DNA of 64,000 bases, from NCBI GenBank assembly GCA_900315245.1, contig OMYJ01000012.1, forward strand, positions 1 to 64,000. Direction: 5' to 3'. Below, piece after piece: positions 61,045 to 64,000 of the stretch. Every line of letters starts with the position of its first letter. The stretch's first letter is position 1. Both the position numbers and the translations under genes were made by a program. The stretch comes from an uncultured Bacteroidales bacterium (GTDB taxonomy: Bacteria > Bacteroidota > Bacteroidia > Bacteroidales > WCHB1-69). The notes beneath the pieces were generated by a model. The model made no database searches and had not been told where the DNA came from. It was given only the letters and a program-made list of their open reading frames with translations.

Positions 61045-61052
61045 CAAAGATA
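61045..61052 (-). promoter_or_regulatory. -7 box (TATCTTTG on minus) for secA
   Basis: Reads CAAAGATA on plus, 35 bases from the start at 61010 and just behind the hydrogenase operon terminator. Confidence 0.72.
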
Positions 61053-61068
61053 CAAAAATCTTGCCATA

Positions 61069-61103
61069 AAAAAAAAGACGCCGCAACCGCGACGCCTTTT
61101 TCT
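61069..61103 (-). terminator. Rho-independent terminator of the hydrogenase operon
   Basis: On minus, AAAAGGCGTC pairs with GGCGTCTTTT (two G-T pairs) around GCGGTTGC, followed by a long T run. It lies 20 bases after the last gene. Confidence 0.85.
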
Positions 61104-61123
61104 CATATCCTACAGATCAGGAA

Positions 61124-61621
61124 TTATTGTTTATCCATCTCTCTGTACTCGTTCACGATGGCCTTCACGTTGGCGGGAGCGAGGCGGCCGAAGACCTTGC
61201 CGTCAACCAAAGCGACGGGAGCCAGACCGCAGGCACCGACGCAACGCAACGAAGTGAGGGAGAAGAGACCGTCTTTGTCCGTCTCACCAGGCATGATGCC
61301 CAGCTCTTTCTCGAACGCATCCAGAATCTTCTCAGCACCGCGCACGTAGCAGGCCGTACCCATACACACGGAAACCGGATATTTACCCTTCGGCTGCATG
61401 GTGAAGAAAGAGTAGAAGGAGACAACGCCATAGACCTTTGCGGTCGGGATGTGCAGTCTCTCCGCAATCAACTCTTGAGCTTCAGCGGGAAGGTAACCCA
61501 GGTAGTCCTGTGTCTGGTGCAGAACGTTAATCAATTCGCCAGGAGCATTATTGAATCTGTCGCAGATCTCAATAATCTTGTCGCTGACTTCCTTTTTCAT
61601 TTTGATAATTATCTTATCCAT
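61124..61621 (-). CDS. hydC: NuoE-like [2Fe-2S] subunit of the hydrogenase (HydC/HndA type)
   Basis: A 165-aa thioredoxin-like ferredoxin subunit with Cys86, Cys91, Cys127 and Cys131 (CMGTAC and CVGAC patterns) binding one [2Fe-2S] cluster. In trimeric NAD-linked [FeFe]-hydrogenases this subunit passes electrons between the NuoF-like flavoprotein and the catalytic subunit. It is the last gene of the operon, about 40 bases after hydA, and is followed by a terminator. ATG at 61600 (seven codons in) is an alternative start. Confidence 0.93.
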   Translation of the reverse strand: MDKIIIKMKKEVSDKIIEICDRFNNAPGELINVLHQTQDYLGYLPAEAQELIAERLHIPTAKVYGVVSFYSFFTMQPKGKYPVSVCMGTACYVRGAEKILDAFEKELGIMPGETDKDGLFSLTSLRCVGACGLAPVALVDGKVFGRLAPANVKAIVNEYREMDKQ

Positions 61622-61661
61622 AATGGTGTTTTTTTAATTATTGATGATTACTGAAACAGAA

Positions 61662-63458
61662 TTATTTGTTCAAATCCACTTCAACGGTCGTTTGTCTGTC
61701 GAAATAGTGGGTATGCAACAGTTCATGCGATTTGTGGCCGCACGGTTCGCCCAGGTATTCCTTGTAAATAGCTTGGATGGACGGGTTCTCGTGGGATTTA
61801 CGAATCGGCATGTTCTTATCAGCTTGATAGATAGCTTCCCAACGGGCTTTGATGATGTCGCCGTTGCCGTGGTGCAGAGGTTGACCACCGCCGTCGATAC
61901 AACCGCCGGGACAAGCCATGATCTCAATAGCGTGGAAGTTGCACTTGCCAGCCTTGATGTCCTCTAACAGCTTACGGGCGTTCTTCAAACCGTGGGCGAT
62001 ACCGATGTTGAGTTTCAGGCCGTCAACGTCGATGGTGGCGCTACGCACGCCTTCCAGACCACGGAGTTCCTCGAAGTCGATCTTCGGGAGGGGTTTCTTG
62101 GTGATCACCTCGTAGGCGGTACGGACAGCAGCCTCAATCACGCCGCCGGTGGTACCGAAGATGACAGCAGCACCGGTGGATTCGCCGAGCGGGCTATCGA
62201 ACTCTTCGTCCGGAAGTTTCGTGAAATCGATGTTGGCTTGTTTGATGAGGGCTGCCAACTCGCGGGTGGTGATGGAGAAATCGACATCAGGATTGCCGTT
62301 CACCTTGAACTCGTCGCGGGAGCATTCGTATTTCTTGGCCAAGCAAGGCATCACGGAAACGCAGACCATGTCTTCGCGTTTGCAGTTGATCTTCTCGGCG
62401 AAATAGCTCTTCGCGATAGCACCGAACATCTGTTGAGGAGATTTAGCGGTGGAAGGAAGATCTCTCATTTCCGGGAACTGGTGCTCGAAGAAGTTCACCC
62501 ATGCCGGACAGCAAGAGGTAAGGATAGGAAGCGGAACGCTCTTATCACCACCGAGGTATTTGGTCAGACGACCGATGAGCTCGGTACCTTCTTCCATAAT
62601 CGTCAAGTCAGCGCTCCAGTCAGTGTCGAACACATAGTCGAAACCGAGGGCCTTGAGGGCGGCGGTGAGCTTGCCGGTCACGATGGAGCCGGGTTTCATG
62701 CCGAATTCCTCACCGAGAGCCACACGCACGGCGGGAGCCACTTGGACAACCGTCTTCTTGGTAGGATCCACGATGGCGCGGATGACCTTTGAGGTGTTAT
62801 CGACTTCGGTAAGAGCGCCCACAGGACAAACGGCCACGCACTGTCCGCAGAACGTACACGGAGAGTGGTCGAGGTGCTGGTTGAAGGCGGTGGAGACGAC
62901 TGCCGGGAAGCCGCGCTCGATAGCGGAGAGGGCACCCACGGTCTGCATCTCGTTACACATCATTTCGCAACGACGGCACATGACGCACTTGTTCATGTCG
63001 CGGATGATAGAGGGAGAAACCTCGATCTGGTAGCTGGACTGAGCATGGTCGGGACCGACGAACGGGTTGCTGCGGATGCCGAAGCGGATAGCGAGGGCTT
63101 GGAGTTCGCACTTGCCGCTCTTGGCGCATTGCAGACAGTCATTCGGGTGGTCGGAGAGCATGAGCTCGAGCACCGTGCGGCGGGCGTTGATCACGCGCAT
63201 CGAGTTGGTGCGGACCACCATGTCGGGCATACATTCGGTGACGCAGGCGGGGGCCAGGTTTCTGCGGCCTTCAACCTCCACGACACAGAGACGGCATCCA
63301 CCAGGTCTGTTGTGGACATCCATGCCCTTGAATTCAAAGTGGCAAAGGGTGGGAATGGAGATACCCAGCTGCTTTGCGGCGTTAAGAATCGTTGTACCTT
63401 TCGGCACTTCAACTTCTCTATTGTCTATTTTTAATTTGATTGTATCCATATTGTTCAC
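61662..63458 (-). CDS. hydA: [FeFe]-hydrogenase catalytic subunit
   Basis: A 598-aa hydrogenase evolving or using H2. The N-terminal plant-type [2Fe-2S] domain has Cys39, 55, 58 and 72. A His/Cys [4Fe-4S] site follows (His104, Cys108, 111, 117), then two [4Fe-4S] sites (Cys158-168 and Cys201-211). The H-cluster domain shows all three signatures: TSCCPAW (314-320), MPCLAKKYE (370-378) and MACPGGCIDGGGQP (514-527). This layout is the M3-type group A catalytic subunit, found in NAD-dependent and electron-bifurcating complexes. The NuoF-like gene ends 6 bases upstream. Confidence 0.97.
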   Translation of the reverse strand: MNNMDTIKLKIDNREVEVPKGTTILNAAKQLGISIPTLCHFEFKGMDVHNRPGGCRLCVVEVEGRRNLAPACVTECMPDMVVRTNSMRVINARRTVLELMLSDHPNDCLQCAKSGKCELQALAIRFGIRSNPFVGPDHAQSSYQIEVSPSIIRDMNKCVMCRRCEMMCNEMQTVGALSAIERGFPAVVSTAFNQHLDHSPCTFCGQCVAVCPVGALTEVDNTSKVIRAIVDPTKKTVVQVAPAVRVALGEEFGMKPGSIVTGKLTAALKALGFDYVFDTDWSADLTIMEEGTELIGRLTKYLGGDKSVPLPILTSCCPAWVNFFEHQFPEMRDLPSTAKSPQQMFGAIAKSYFAEKINCKREDMVCVSVMPCLAKKYECSRDEFKVNGNPDVDFSITTRELAALIKQANIDFTKLPDEEFDSPLGESTGAAVIFGTTGGVIEAAVRTAYEVITKKPLPKIDFEELRGLEGVRSATIDVDGLKLNIGIAHGLKNARKLLEDIKAGKCNFHAIEIMACPGGCIDGGGQPLHHGNGDIIKARWEAIYQADKNMPIRKSHENPSIQAIYKEYLGEPCGHKSHELLHTHYFDRQTTVEVDLNK

Positions 63459-63464
63459 CTTTCA

Positions 63465-64000
63465 CTAAATAATACTAATTGCACCGAATTTACATTTCTC
63501 AATACATGTACCGCACTTGATACAGAGCTCTTGGTTGATTTCGTGAGGCATCTTGACCGTGCCCTTGATGGCTCCGACGGGGCAGTTGCGGGCGCAAGCC
63601 GTACAACCTTTACACTTATCAGCGTCGATGACATACTGTTTGAGGGCCTTGCACTGTCCGGCAGGACATTTCTTTTCGGTCACGTGAGCCACGTACTCAT
63701 CCCAGAAGTTGTCGATGGTGGACAAAACGGGGTTCGGGGAGGTCTGACCCAAGCCGCAGAGGGCGGTGTCCTTGATGACCTTGCTGAGGTTCTTCAGCAG
63801 GGCGAGGTCTTCCATGGTGCCGTTACCCTTGGTAATGCGGCCAAGGATTTCGCTCAGGCGCTTGTTACCGATACGGCACGGGGTGCACTTACCGCAGGAT
63901 TCCTCCACGGTGAAGTCGAGGTAGAACTTGGCGACGGAGACCATACAGGAGGTCTCGTCCATGACGATCATACCGCCGGAGCCCATCATGGAGCCGGCAG
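63465..64000 (-). CDS. hydB: NuoF-like flavoprotein subunit of the hydrogenase (HydB type), C-terminal part
   Basis: The frame is open past the window edge, so only the last ~178 residues are seen. [15 protein letters not shown] and the [4Fe-4S] site [12 protein letters not shown] are typical of NuoF/HydB, which binds FMN and NAD(H). The end adds a ferredoxin domain with two CxxCxxCxxxC motifs ([11 protein letters not shown] and [11 protein letters not shown]), as in bifurcating HydB. The complex should pass electrons between NADH, ferredoxin and H2. An apparent ATG at 63989 is internal, not the start. Confidence 0.94.
   Translation of the reverse strand, partial: AGSMMGSGGMIVMDETSCMVSVAKFYLDFTVEESCGKCTPCRIGNKRLSEILGRITKGNGTMEDLALLKNLSKVIKDTALCGLGQTSPNPVLSTIDNFWDEYVAHVTEKKCPAGQCKALKQYVIDADKCKGCTACARNCPVGAIKGTVKMPHEINQELCIKCGTCIEKCKFGAISII

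Noticed and set aside
63987..63989. ATG at 63989 as the start of the NuoF-like gene
   Set aside because: The frame stays open upstream and reads Ala-Gly-Ser before it, which continues the conserved NuoF motif. The gene is cut by the window edge.

Overview
The window is bacterial chromosomal DNA from a member of the Bacteroidota, most likely a strictly anaerobic Bacteroidales-type organism. The reasons are about 25 promoters with the TAnnTTTG -7 box typical of the phylum, the lack of Shine-Dalgarno sequences, secreted proteins ending in type IX secretion (T9SS) sorting domains of both type A and type B, gliding-type gldF/gldG genes, an EF-G paralogue, and a trimeric [FeFe]-hydrogenase operon. 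No species can be named from this sequence.

Layout. 1-2.8 kb: end of a 5S rRNA (end of an rRNA operon), an EF-G paralogue and a small 2[4Fe-4S] ferredoxin. 2.9-8.7 kb (minus strand): aspartate-type aminotransferase, a gingipain-like C25 protease with T9SS signal, surE and a small membrane protein. 9-13.1 kb (plus): Rpn-type nuclease with a 12-bp tandem repeat, valS and a 57-aa membrane protein. 13.1-19.6 kb (mostly minus): FtsX-type permease, pta, era, a T9SS type B protein and an lpxH-like phosphatase, with one acidic unknown protein on plus. 19.7-28 kb (plus): lipoproteins, an outer-membrane barrel, a secreted GH2 beta-galactosidase, apt and ilvE. 28.1-34.1 kb (minus): a double universal stress protein, tsaB, a GH3/beta-lactamase fusion and an exported nitroreductase/flavin-reductase fusion. 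34.2-39.4 kb: ispD, an FAD dehydrogenase, a TlpA-hydrolase fusion (minus) and phosphomannomutase. 39.4-48.2 kb: a large T9SS adhesin-like protein (minus), a pseudo-peptidase/beta-propeller/barrel protein and an OmpA/TPR lipoprotein. 48.5-56.5 kb (plus): HAD phosphatase, murF-anmK, SAM hydrolase, nitrilase-family amidase, tRNA-Phe and gldF-gldG. 56.6-64 kb (minus): glycosyltransferase, secA, and the hydrogenase operon, which runs off the window end.

How the genes fit together. Many products act in the cell envelope: SecA and T9SS substrates, peptidoglycan synthesis and recycling (murF, anmK), lipid A (lpxH) and outer-membrane proteins. Energy metabolism is fermentative: Pta, ferredoxin and an [FeFe]-hydrogenase of the NADH/ferredoxin-coupled type. 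Most of it is ordinary core genome, and I see no insertion sequence, prophage or CRISPR array.

The least explained part is the non-coding DNA. At least three families of short palindromic or hairpin repeats and several tandem arrays lie between genes. They repeatedly supply the stop codon of the preceding gene, and one palindrome sits in frame inside the beta-galactosidase gene. A ~142-bp composite element with two hairpins occurs twice in opposite orientation. Each copy lies 50-80 bp upstream of a start codon, and the two copies differ by paired (compensatory) changes in the second hairpin.
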